Shown in pieces: positions 25,055 through 32,102 of a stretch of 34,742 nt of DNA (positions are counted from its first letter, which is position 1; every line of letters starts with the position of its first letter). Under the pieces are notes generated by a model. It made no database searches and was not told the DNA's origin. It saw only the letters and a program-made list of their open reading frames with translations. The stretch is taken from positions 6,440 to 41,181 of the forward strand of contig DIXG01000070.1 of the NCBI GenBank assembly GCA_002436005.1, read 5' to 3'. Source of the stretch: Anaerolineaceae bacterium UBA6086 (GTDB lineage: Bacteria > Chloroflexota > Anaerolineae > Anaerolineales > Anaerolineaceae). A program made the translations under genes and the position numbers.

Positions 25055-25077
25055 GGCTGAAATGACAGGCTGAAATG
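25054..25077. repeat. 11-bp direct repeat upstream of the pyr -35 box
   Basis: AGGCTGAAATG occurs at 25054-25064 and 25067-25077, a 13-bp period. It abuts the -35 box of the pyr promoter, where an activator or repressor could bind. Confidence 0.7.
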
Positions 25078-25160
25078 CAATTGCTGTCATCTCTTATCGA
25101 TTCTACACCATTTTCAATCCTCAACCGTGGTCTCGCGCCGCCAACCATCTGGAAAAATGC

Positions 25161-25195
25161 AAAAAGCCCGGATCCAGTTTGGACACGCGCTTTTT
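25161..25195. terminator. Terminator downstream of the LacI-associated small gene
   Basis: AAAAAGC (25161-25167) pairs with GCTTTTT (25189-25195). An inner ATCC/GGAC block continues the stem around an AGTTT loop, with two mismatches. Because A and T runs flank both sides it can work in both directions. It separates the minus-strand small gene from the pyr promoter. Confidence 0.7.
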
Positions 25196-25326
25196 GTGGA
25201 ATATTTTATTGATTTTGGCCAAATCGAAGAAAGTATTCAGTGCAAAAACAAGCTTTACGTAATCAGTTAAAGCCTGTGAAATAAAACCATGCGAAAGCGG
25301 TCTGATTTCTCGATTGGCTTTCCAGA

Positions 25327-25593
25327 TTAACTCATCTGCGACTTCTGACAGGGATCAGACATACAGCAGCTGGTTAAGTTTTGCGCCTGGTTTTTGAGCC
25401 CTCTCGCGATCGAAACTCGCCCACTGAATGATTTCTCCCCCAAACCCGCAGCGAACCCATCCACCAGAGAAGACGCCGTCAATGAATCCGCCTCAGGGCG
25501 AGAGCGATACACGCGGGCATTTCGCTGCGCGTCCTCAATCTCCAGCCGCTTTTCCCACAAGACCACCGCATTAATTAACTGATTTTGATACAT
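25327..25593 (-). CDS. Small protein of unknown function under a LacI-type operator
   Basis: An 88-residue protein I do not recognise as a named family. The start is one of two adjacent ATGs (25596 and 25593); AGAGG upstream fits 25593 better. The N-terminal 30 residues (MYQNQLINAVVLWEKRLEI onwards) look like an amphipathic, charged helix. The remainder is Ser/Gly-rich and ends with a cysteine pair followed by CMSDPCQKSQMS-like sequence. I see no transmembrane segment or signal peptide. A perfect 14-bp LacI-type operator lies 16 bp upstream of its start, and lacI ends 56 bp away on the same strand. Small helical proteins of this style occur in Chloroflexota, from memory. The coding call depends on the start site and frame length alone. 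Confidence 0.5.
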   Translation of the reverse strand: MYQNQLINAVVLWEKRLEIEDAQRNARVYRSRPEADSLTASSLVDGFAAGLGEKSFSGRVSIARGLKNQAQNLTSCCMSDPCQKSQMS

Positions 25594-25608
25594 CATCCAC
25601 CTCTTTCT

Positions 25609-25622
25609 TGCAACCGGTTGCA
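25609..25622. promoter_or_regulatory. LacI-family operator upstream of the small gene
   Basis: TGCAACCGGTTGCA is a perfect 14-bp palindrome with a central CG, the hallmark of LacI-family sites. It differs from the lacI promoter operator by one base per half-site. On the minus strand GCTAAT abuts it, in the place where TATAAT abuts the other operator. Confidence 0.82.
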
Positions 25623-25649
25623 TTAGCAACTAAAAAAAATATAGAACAT

Positions 25650-26663
25650 CTAAGCCGATTTACGAACGACCAATTCCACCGGCAAGGTTACATTGGTGAC
25701 CACACCCGTCTGGATATATTGAACAAGGTTCTCTGCCAATAGTTTCCCGGCCAAGGGGATGTTCTGTCGGATTGTGGTCAGCGGCAGGTTGTTGTAATTC
25801 GCAATCGACAGATCGTCATAGCCCACAACAGCAATATCCCCAGGGACCTGCTTGCCCCGATTCTGGATCACGTTAATCGCTGCAATTGCCATCAAATCAC
25901 TGTTGACAAATACCGCATCCAGATCTGGCGCCTGATCCAGCAGCTGCTCCATAGCGGCATAACCCGAAGCGTGAGAGTAATCGCCATAGACCAGCAAATT
26001 CGGGTCCACCTGCCTTCCGACATTCTGGAGGGCTTGCTCATAACCCTTCAATCGTTCCTGTACCTCCCGCTCATAATCAGAACCACCCAAAAAAGCTATT
26101 TTCTGCCTGCCAATCTGGATCAGGTGCTCTGTCGCCAATCGCCCTCCGGTAACGTTATCCGCAGTCACCGAGCAGTAGTTTGCGTTGGCTTGCGGCACGC
26201 CCCAAACAATGAAAGGAGCATGGATGTCCAGCAAAGTCTTAATATGTGACTGTTTCTTACTGGATGTCATCAGGACAAACCCATCCACCCTGCCGCTTTC
26301 CAGGTACTGTGTAGCCCATTCCGAATCGCGGGGATCAACATGGACGATCAACATCTCATAGCCGAGCGGATGCAGCCCGTTTGTGATCCCACCCATGATC
26401 TCCAGGCTGAACAAATCTTCCATGGAAAAGGCTTTGACGTGATAGGCATTCGTCACAAAGGCAATAGTGTGACTTTTTTGTGTGCTGAGGTTCCGCGCCG
26501 GGATGTTGATCCGGAAGTGATGCTCTTCAGCAATTGCCTGGATTCGCTTTTTGGTTTCCGCCCTGACCAATGGGCTGTCGTTCAGGGCACGCGATACGGT
26601 CGCCTTTGAGACATTGGCGATCCGGGCGATATCTGCGATGGTGCGAACAGATTTTGTGTTCAT
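25650..26663 (-). CDS. LacI-family transcriptional regulator
   Basis: A 337-residue sugar-responsive repressor. ATG 26663 follows AAGG at normal spacing; a TTG at 26675 is also in frame. The N-terminal helix-turn-helix reads TIADIARIANVSKATVSRALND (residues about 7-28), followed by the hinge with LVRAETKKRIQAIAEE. The periplasmic-binding-protein-like effector domain begins at HTIAFVTNAYH. It includes GRVDGFVLMTSSK, VTADNVTGGRLATEHLIQIGRQKIAFLGGS, AVFVNSDLMAIAAINVIQNRGKQVPGDIAVVGYDD and TTIRQNIPLAGKLLAENL. The recognition helix ends SKATVSRALND as in members that bind CG-centred palindromes. Such a palindrome sits at its own transcription start and another just after its 3' end. The effector sugar is unknown. 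Confidence 0.95.
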   Translation of the reverse strand: MNTKSVRTIADIARIANVSKATVSRALNDSPLVRAETKKRIQAIAEEHHFRINIPARNLSTQKSHTIAFVTNAYHVKAFSMEDLFSLEIMGGITNGLHPLGYEMLIVHVDPRDSEWATQYLESGRVDGFVLMTSSKKQSHIKTLLDIHAPFIVWGVPQANANYCSVTADNVTGGRLATEHLIQIGRQKIAFLGGSDYEREVQERLKGYEQALQNVGRQVDPNLLVYGDYSHASGYAAMEQLLDQAPDLDAVFVNSDLMAIAAINVIQNRGKQVPGDIAVVGYDDLSIANYNNLPLTTIRQNIPLAGKLLAENLVQYIQTGVVTNVTLPVELVVRKSA

Positions 26664-26680
26664 CCTAACCTTCAAATTAT

Positions 26681-26694
26681 TGTAACCGGTTACA
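26681..26694. promoter_or_regulatory. LacI-family operator at the lacI start site (autoregulation)
   Basis: TGTAACCGGTTACA is a perfect 14-bp palindrome, matching the general TGWAANCGNTNWCA pattern of LacI/CcpA-type sites. It overlaps the last base of the -10 box and would cover the transcription start, so bound repressor should block initiation. Confidence 0.88.
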
Positions 26695-26722
26695 TTATAA
26701 CAAATTCAATGACACCTGTCAA
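26694..26722 (-). promoter_or_regulatory. Consensus sigma-70 promoter of the lacI gene
   Basis: On the minus strand TTGACA (26717-26722) and TATAAT (26694-26699) are both perfect consensus hexamers at 17-bp spacing. Such a strong promoter next to an operator suggests tight repression that is released by inducer. Confidence 0.9.
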
Positions 26723-26789
26723 GTATTTTGACACCATCCAGTCTGTGTATTTCCGCACGGAATTTTTCCGAAAATACGTTGTGTTTGAC

Positions 26790-27518
26790 CTACCGCTTTT
26801 TCGCTTTGCGCAATTTTTTGTAACTCTTATCGAGAGATCTCAAAATCTGGTCTTCGCGTTTCCCCACAAACGCCAGCAGCGAGATTTCATCCTCCATAGA
26901 TGCCCTCCCAGCCACTTCCATGCGTCTTTGATGCCGATTTCTCATTTTTGCCAGTGAATGCACCACGCCTTTTACCACAACCGGGCGATCACTCGATGCC
27001 AGGAGGAAGGACAGAACGACTTCATCTTGCCTGGCAAACGGATTATCCTCTGGCAAAAATAACCCGATCCGGATCTGATTTTCTTCCAGCACGGCAATTT
27101 CAGCCAGGTCTACCGTCATTTCGGACTGCTCAGCTGAGGTGATCGTCACCATGATGGGTTTTTCAGGCGCAACCCATGAATGAGCTAAATCCGGGGTAAT
27201 GCTTTTAGGGATCTGCAGCCGTTTGAGCACAACCACCTGGTTGGTGTAATCAATTGAGACAGGATATGCGCGAATTAATCCGGGCAGCAATTTGGATTCG
27301 AGATAGGTTCGCCTTTCTTCGCGAATGCAAACCGTCTGGTAAGGATGGACAACAACGCCGATAAAATCCGGGTGAATCATCGCCACCGTTGCCTCGTTAA
27401 CAATTGGAACACCTTGAAAAGTGTTATGCAGAATCACAGGTCGCCCCTGATTCAGATGCAGGTGCAACTGCTCCAGGATAATTTCTTCCGTCATCTCTTC
27501 AATAGTCAGTTTATCCAC
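26790..27518 (-). CDS. Uncharacterised protein, possibly PilZ-like
   Basis: A 242-residue soluble protein. I take the GTG at 27518 as the start because GGGAGA lies just upstream; the frame continues to a GTG at 27554 that abuts the murE stop. The N-terminal half (PVILHNTFQGVPIVNEATVAMIHPDFIGVVVHP... then YLESKLLPGLIRAYPVSIDYTNQVVVLKRL) has a beta-rich layout. It recalls from memory proteins carrying an N-terminal YcgR-like domain followed by PilZ. The C-terminal helix VGKREDQILRSLDKSYKKLRK fits the tail seen in that group. However, the RxxxR and D/NxSxxG motifs that bind cyclic di-GMP are not clear (KMRNRHQRRMEV only loosely resembles them). The family call is therefore tentative. Confidence 0.45.
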   Translation of the reverse strand: MDKLTIEEMTEEIILEQLHLHLNQGRPVILHNTFQGVPIVNEATVAMIHPDFIGVVVHPYQTVCIREERRTYLESKLLPGLIRAYPVSIDYTNQVVVLKRLQIPKSITPDLAHSWVAPEKPIMVTITSAEQSEMTVDLAEIAVLEENQIRIGLFLPEDNPFARQDEVVLSFLLASSDRPVVVKGVVHSLAKMRNRHQRRMEVAGRASMEDEISLLAFVGKREDQILRSLDKSYKKLRKAKKR

Positions 27519-27554
27519 TTCACGTCTCCCTTTCCCAAATCCTGAAGCAAGCAC

Positions 27555-29111
27555 TCACGCACTGGTTGGGAGTTTGGGCATTTCAGGCCCATCCACCCCT
27601 AATTGATCTGCCAGCGCAGCGCGCAGTGCAGTGCGATCATCCCAGGGGTACTCAATGTGACCAAAACACATCGATTGTTCATGTCCCTTACCGCACAAGA
27701 TCACCAAATCTCCCTTTTTAGCCCGGCCAACTGCCCGACGGATGGCTGTACCACGGTCAGGTTCAAGCCAGTAATCCTTCCCCTCAACGGCACCAGAACG
27801 CTGTGCACCTTCAGCCATATCCGCCAAAATTGACTCCAATGATTCGGTGCGCGGATCCTCCGCCGTCAGGAACATCTCATCGGCAATCATTGCCGCTGTT
27901 TCAGGCATCAGCTTGCGTTTTTCCACATCGCGCAGCCCTGCCGAACCAAATACGGCAATCACCCTGCCTTCGGTCAGCTCCCGTGCCGTCAATAAAGATT
28001 GTTTAATGGCATTGGGCGTGTGAGCAAAATCAACGATCGCCAGGAAATCCTGTCCCAGGTCAATCCGTTCCATTCTGCCTGGAATGATCTCAACCGTCCT
28101 AAAAGCCTTCTGAACTGCGTCAATCGAAACCCCCAAGCCAACCACAGTCAACCCGATCGCCGCCAGGCTGTTATGAACATTATAAAGCCCAATCAGCGGC
28201 GTTTGAATGTGAAGCGCCCCTTCCAATCCATGTACATCAAACTGCAAATCGTGGGGGGTCACCACAATGTTGGAAGGTCGCAGATCGGCATCATCCGCAA
28301 GACTATACGAAAGCTGTCGCACCTCACTGACCCTACTGAGATAAGCGTAGGAGTCATCGTCTTTGTTCAAAACTGCCAGTTTTTCAATCCCTTTGGTTGG
28401 ATATTTGCTCAGCGCTTCAAACAATCTGCCCTTGGCTTCCAAATAGCCCTGGTAAGTGCGGTGGTAATCCAGATGCTCGTGGGTTACATTGGTCACTGCA
28501 GCCAGATCATACGCCACTGCCGCCACACGCCGCTGTGCCAGCCCGTGTGATGTCGTTTCCAGAACCACGTGAGTCAATCCAGCATCTCGCATTCTTGCCA
28601 GGTAATGCTGAATATCCGGCGCTTCTGGCGTGGTGACGTGGAAACCCGTATCGAGGACTTCATCGCCAATCACCGCGTTCACTGTTGAAATCATCCCAAC
28701 CGGGATGCCAGCTGTCTGCAAAATGTGAAACACCAGGTTGGTGGTGGTGGTTTTTCCGTCTGTGCCTGTCACCCCAATCACGACCATATCTTGAGAGGGG
28801 TAGTCATAAAAAGCTGCTGAAAACTCCGCCAGCGCCTGCCGATCATCCCACGCAATCTGAACATAAGGCACATCCAGGGCTGCTGGCGCTCGTGTGCCGA
28901 CCACGGCGGTTGCCCCCTGCGCCACGGCGGACCTAATGAATTGGTGCCCATCGTAATTCTCACCAACCAGGGCAAAAAAAACGTCGCCTGGTTTCACCTT
29001 GCGCGAATCCCACGCAATCCCACCAATTTCAGCATCATGCGGTTTGTTCAAAACACGATCCCCCATGCCCGCCAGGCACGCTTTTAAGGATTTTTGGTAA
29101 GGATTGTTCAA
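27555..29111 (-). CDS. murE: UDP-N-acetylmuramyl-tripeptide synthetase (Mur ligase MurE)
   Basis: MurE adds the third amino acid to UDP-MurNAc-L-Ala-D-Glu in peptidoglycan synthesis. The 518-residue protein starts at TTG 29111 and shows the three Mur-ligase domains. DSRKVKPGDVFFALVG binds the UDP substrate near residue 35, followed by the ATP loop GVTGTDGKT (113-121), TTPEAPDIQ and ETTSHGLAQRR. HLDYHRTYQGYLEAKGRLF carries the Lys227 expected to be carbamylated. Then come GLYNVHNSLAAI, DFAHTPNAI and GKGHEQ. The site that normally reads DNPR in diaminopimelate-adding enzymes is EDPR (418-421), so the amino acid added cannot be assumed. Other mur genes are absent. Confidence 0.94.
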   Translation of the reverse strand: MNNPYQKSLKACLAGMGDRVLNKPHDAEIGGIAWDSRKVKPGDVFFALVGENYDGHQFIRSAVAQGATAVVGTRAPAALDVPYVQIAWDDRQALAEFSAAFYDYPSQDMVVIGVTGTDGKTTTTNLVFHILQTAGIPVGMISTVNAVIGDEVLDTGFHVTTPEAPDIQHYLARMRDAGLTHVVLETTSHGLAQRRVAAVAYDLAAVTNVTHEHLDYHRTYQGYLEAKGRLFEALSKYPTKGIEKLAVLNKDDDSYAYLSRVSEVRQLSYSLADDADLRPSNIVVTPHDLQFDVHGLEGALHIQTPLIGLYNVHNSLAAIGLTVVGLGVSIDAVQKAFRTVEIIPGRMERIDLGQDFLAIVDFAHTPNAIKQSLLTARELTEGRVIAVFGSAGLRDVEKRKLMPETAAMIADEMFLTAEDPRTESLESILADMAEGAQRSGAVEGKDYWLEPDRGTAIRRAVGRAKKGDLVILCGKGHEQSMCFGHIEYPWDDRTALRAALADQLGVDGPEMPKLPTSA

Positions 29112-29145
29112 GTTAATTTCTGCCTTTTGATGATGCTATAGTTCT

Positions 29146-29174
29146 ACTATATCCTGAAGGGAAGATTCATACAA
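29146..29174 (-). promoter_or_regulatory. Candidate murE promoter
   Basis: On the minus strand TTGTAT (29169-29174) and TATAGT (29146-29151) are separated by 17 bp; the -35 box is weak. Transcription would start near 29139, 28 nt before the TTG start codon. Confidence 0.42.
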
Positions 29175-29239
29175 GAGAACCTTTTCCTTTGCCTGATTTA
29201 AATTGATTTGTAAGGTTCACAGCCACCCGTCAGGACCGC

Positions 29240-29542
29240 TTAATCGGGGTCTGGTAGGGCTCCCTCATCCCCTTCAATCGCCTCTCTTGCCGCTGCAGAC
29301 TTTCTAATCGCTTTCCTCACGATAAAGAACAATGCAATCAAGGTGAAAGGTGCACTGCCAATCAATAAAATCAGCGTGAAACGCGGAAAACTATCCATTC
29401 GGAGATCCAATAAAACCCCCACCCCAATCGCCACTACTGCGATCAACAAGGTGAGACACCCCGAACCAAGACTGATCAACAGCGAGCGCCTCACATTTTT
29501 CAAATTCTCTGCCAGGTTTTCATCTCGATTCTCATTCATCAT
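29240..29542 (-). CDS. Small two-helix membrane protein, AtpZ/AtpI-like
   Basis: A 100-residue protein with a charged N-terminus and two transmembrane helices (about residues 20-46 and 54-77). The segment GVLLDLRMDSFPRFTLILLIGSAP resembles the loop and second helix of AtpZ/AtpI-type accessory proteins of F-type ATPases, where D...PxFTLI is typical. A Glu/Asp-rich C-terminal tail follows. Two adjacent ATGs (29542, 29539) follow AAGGG. No ATP synthase genes are in the window, so a role in ATPase assembly is inferred from similarity only. It could equally be an unrelated small membrane protein. Confidence 0.55.
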   Translation of the reverse strand: MMNENRDENLAENLKNVRRSLLISLGSGCLTLLIAVVAIGVGVLLDLRMDSFPRFTLILLIGSAPFTLIALFFIVRKAIRKSAAAREAIEGDEGALPDPD

Positions 29543-29605
29543 TTTCCCTTATCTGCTCTATTCATTAAGCCAACCCCACTGCACTGCCAGCCTGCATGGG
29601 CTTGA

Positions 29606-30274
29606 TTACCTGGTGACGCTACGGCTGCCCTTTTCCTGCGCGACCCGCCCCATCACGAACAGCACACCCCACAGGAGAAGCCCGACTACGCCAAACCACA
29701 GCACCAAACCGCGGCCGACACCCCACAGGGCGGTTACGCGCGTCATCACATCCACAACTGCCACGGGCACAGCTGAAAACGATTCCTGGTCTTGGTTATA
29801 AAATCCCAAGGAAACCACCACCTCACCCGGATAGTCGCCCTCCTGGGTACCCTTCAGCGACCATTCTAAAGTTAATGCTTGCCCGGGGGCGATGGCAGAT
29901 TGGATTTGTCCGGGTGGGTCCAATGTCAGCCCACTGAAAAATGGAACCGCCAGCACCACCTGGGCTTCTCCACCCACATCAGAGGAACCCTTCTCACTTG
30001 ATTCTGTAAAATGAACCGTGAGCTCGCCCGCTTCTCCCGACCGCAGCACCCTCGGCCAGGATGCTGTCAGGGTATAATCCTGCTGACTCGAGAATTCAGT
30101 CTCCGTTGGAGACCCGGGCAAAACGCCTGCTGGAATCTCAATCTGGACTGCATCCCTCGGCATGGGCCAAACCGCCCAGGCAAGGTTCACCAACCCTAAA
30201 GCCAGAAACACCAGGCTGAACCCATAAAGCAGACTGCCTGCCGATAGGCTGCGTTTAGCGGTTATCTTCCTCAT
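29606..30274 (-). CDS. Bitopic membrane protein with extracytoplasmic beta domain, unknown function
   Basis: A 222-residue protein I do not recognise. The ATG at 30274 is chosen because it forms an ATGA overlap with the stop of the upstream small gene; a start at 30337 would overlap that gene. There is one hydrophobic segment near residues 14-38 and another near 190-212, ending in a basic tail. The roughly 150 residues between them look like Ig-type beta sandwich strands, with RSGEAGELTVHFTESSEKG and IAPGQALTLEWSLKGTQEGDYPGEVVVSL. These patterns are seen in surface or cell-envelope adaptor domains. It is co-transcribed with a lactate permease gene. A functional tie to it is only suggested by this linkage. 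Confidence 0.65.
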   Translation of the reverse strand: MRKITAKRSLSAGSLLYGFSLVFLALGLVNLAWAVWPMPRDAVQIEIPAGVLPGSPTETEFSSQQDYTLTASWPRVLRSGEAGELTVHFTESSEKGSSDVGGEAQVVLAVPFFSGLTLDPPGQIQSAIAPGQALTLEWSLKGTQEGDYPGEVVVSLGFYNQDQESFSAVPVAVVDVMTRVTALWGVGRGLVLWFGVVGLLLWGVLFVMGRVAQEKGSRSVTR

Positions 30275-30453
30275 CCCAGCCACACCAACACAGCCATACA
30301 AAAGATGACTGCCCCTGCCATCACAGCCTGTGCCCACCCGCTGCCCGATTGCATTGCCAGGTGAAGCCCAAACGGCAGGGCAAGCAGCAGCACGAACAAC
30401 ACCGTGCCCAAACTAGCACTTAATCCTTTTCGTCGTTTCTTTTCCATTACCAT
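30271..30453 (-). CDS. Small two-helix membrane protein, unknown function
   Basis: A 60-residue protein with a basic N-terminus (MEKKRRKG) and two hydrophobic helices, about residues 15-33 and 41-58. The start is ATG 30453 or 30447, 4 or 10 bp after the lactate permease stop. Its stop overlaps the next gene start by ATGA. Close packing between two real genes supports it as genuine. It may be an accessory subunit of the permease, but nothing in the sequence proves that. Confidence 0.6.
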   Translation of the reverse strand: MVMEKKRRKGLSASLGTVLFVLLLALPFGLHLAMQSGSGWAQAVMAGAVIFCMAVLVWLG

Positions 30454-30457
30454 CAGC

Positions 30458-32053
30458 CTATCCCCGGGTCAACACAAACAGGATATACGTCACCAGTGAG
30501 ACAGCCGCAATCGTGATCAAACCATAGCCCAGGATCTTGCGCATCACCACGCCCTCCTCACCCGAAAGTCCCACCGTGCTGCAGCCAACAATCACTTTGG
30601 CGGGCGCCAGCACGCTCCCAAAGGACGCCCCAGCCGTCTGGGCAGCCAGTACCAGCGGCACACTCAGGTTCAGCAGCTCGGCTGATTTCATCTGCAACAC
30701 CGCAAAAAGCACATTGGAGTTGGTATTACTGCCCGTGATGAAAGCGCCCAGCGCCCCAATAAAAGGCGCCACAACCGGATAGAATTCACGGCTGAAGCTG
30801 ACTGCCAATCCCTCCGCCAGCAAATAGGTCATCCCGCTGTGCAGCATGATCGATGCCACTCCAACCATTGCCAGGATCCCAAGGCTGGAACCCACCCCGC
30901 TCTTGGCAACGCGCCCCAAAACGTGCCCAAAAGCCCCCGGCTTGATCAATCCAATCGCTCGATAAAAAACGTATGAAATCACACAGGTATAGAACAATAT
31001 TGCGCCCGGGTGACCAAAAAGATGGAGCACCCTGCCCGGTCCGGCAGGCGTCATCCAGCCAAAGTCTGTCATCACTTCAGGAAATTGTAAGGTAAAGGCC
31101 ACCTGGTCCAGAAAGGCGCTGATTGGTTTCACCAGGTTCACGGTGAATGCCAGCACCACCAGCAGGGCATAGCCTACCAAAGAAAGCCAGATCCGTTTGG
31201 GATGATCTATGCTGCCGTCTTCGCTCGCCTCCAGTTGGTGAACAGGAACCTCATCATGGTGATTGCGATACCTCGGCAGGCGCAGCATCAAAAAACCCAC
31301 CACGAGTCCCACCACACCAGCGCCCGTGCTCCCCAGCGTCCACAGGCTGTTGGTTGCCAAAAGGTACTGAGTCACCCCCATCACCACGGTCAGCAACAAA
31401 ACAGGTAAAAAGGCTTTCTTCAAGCTCTTCCACCCATTACCGATCACCACCACCAGCAGCCCGCTTGGAAAGGCAACAATCCCCAGGATCAGGGCTGAAA
31501 GCGGCGCTAACATCTCACCTGGCAATCCCGTCACAGCGATCAGGGTTTGGAACGAGGTTGCCAGCGAGCCAAATGTGACCGACCACCCATCCCCCAGGGA
31601 TGCCATCGCCACAGCCTGGATAGGCGAAAACCCCAACCCCACCAGGATCGGGGCGCAGACAGCAACAGGCACGCCAAACCCGCCCATACCCTGCAAAAAC
31701 GTCACCAGCAGCCAGCCGATCAGGATTGATTGCATCACGCGATCATCCGTCAGGCGCGGCATCGCCTGCCCAATCAGGCGGATCGCTCCGGCTTCTTTGG
31801 AGATATTGAACAGTAAGAGCGCCATCCAGATGATGAGCAACACATCCAGGCTGAGCAATACCGCCTTAATTTGTGCTACAGCCAGCAGCTCAAAACCTGC
31901 CCCAAAAAACAGTCGGGCAACCAGCACCGCCACAAACCAACCCATGCCACCAGCACGGCTGCCGCCCCAGCGGAAAGCCAGCATCAAAACCACCACCACC
32001 AAAATAGGCATCAATGCTAACATCCAGGTTCCAAAAGTTAATGATAAATCCAT
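30458..32053 (-). CDS. L-lactate permease (LctP/LldP family)
   Basis: A 531-residue inner-membrane protein with about 12-14 hydrophobic segments, belonging to the lactate permease family that moves L-lactate (and glycolate) with protons. Recognisable segments are LLFNISKEAGAIRLIGQAMPRLTDDR, FLQGMGGFGVPVAVCAPILVGLGF, ASLGDGWSVTFGSLATSFQTL, and near the C-terminus GALGAFITGSNTNSNVLFAVLQ followed by AAQTAGASFGSVLAPAKVIVGCSTVGLSGEEG. The central loop between about residues 262 and 290 is hydrophilic. Lactate dehydrogenase genes are not adjacent. It lies 49 bp after the GH3 gene and 4 bp before a small membrane gene, so the cluster may be one unit. Confidence 0.95.
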   Translation of the reverse strand: MDLSLTFGTWMLALMPILVVVVLMLAFRWGGSRAGGMGWFVAVLVARLFFGAGFELLAVAQIKAVLLSLDVLLIIWMALLLFNISKEAGAIRLIGQAMPRLTDDRVMQSILIGWLLVTFLQGMGGFGVPVAVCAPILVGLGFSPIQAVAMASLGDGWSVTFGSLATSFQTLIAVTGLPGEMLAPLSALILGIVAFPSGLLVVVIGNGWKSLKKAFLPVLLLTVVMGVTQYLLATNSLWTLGSTGAGVVGLVVGFLMLRLPRYRNHHDEVPVHQLEASEDGSIDHPKRIWLSLVGYALLVVLAFTVNLVKPISAFLDQVAFTLQFPEVMTDFGWMTPAGPGRVLHLFGHPGAILFYTCVISYVFYRAIGLIKPGAFGHVLGRVAKSGVGSSLGILAMVGVASIMLHSGMTYLLAEGLAVSFSREFYPVVAPFIGALGAFITGSNTNSNVLFAVLQMKSAELLNLSVPLVLAAQTAGASFGSVLAPAKVIVGCSTVGLSGEEGVVMRKILGYGLITIAAVSLVTYILFVLTRG

Positions 32054-32102
32054 GTCTTTGCTTCTCTTAAATAAAAATAGCGGCTGGTTTCCCGTCCCAG
32101 AA

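Larger units (their letters stand above)
24990..25326. other. Non-coding interval between pyr operon and small LacI-associated gene
   Basis: This 337-bp stretch holds the pyr promoter, a direct repeat and a terminator (each listed separately). ATGACAG at 25062-25068 and CTGTCAT at 25084-25090 form a further 7-bp inverted repeat, and CTGTCA recurs at 25005-25010. I see no gene or known RNA in 25196-25326. Confidence 0.6.

Noticed and set aside
26755..26769. Short CGGAA/TTCCG hairpin after the PilZ-like gene considered as terminator
   Set aside because: Five-base arms and no T-run on the relevant strand; too weak to call.
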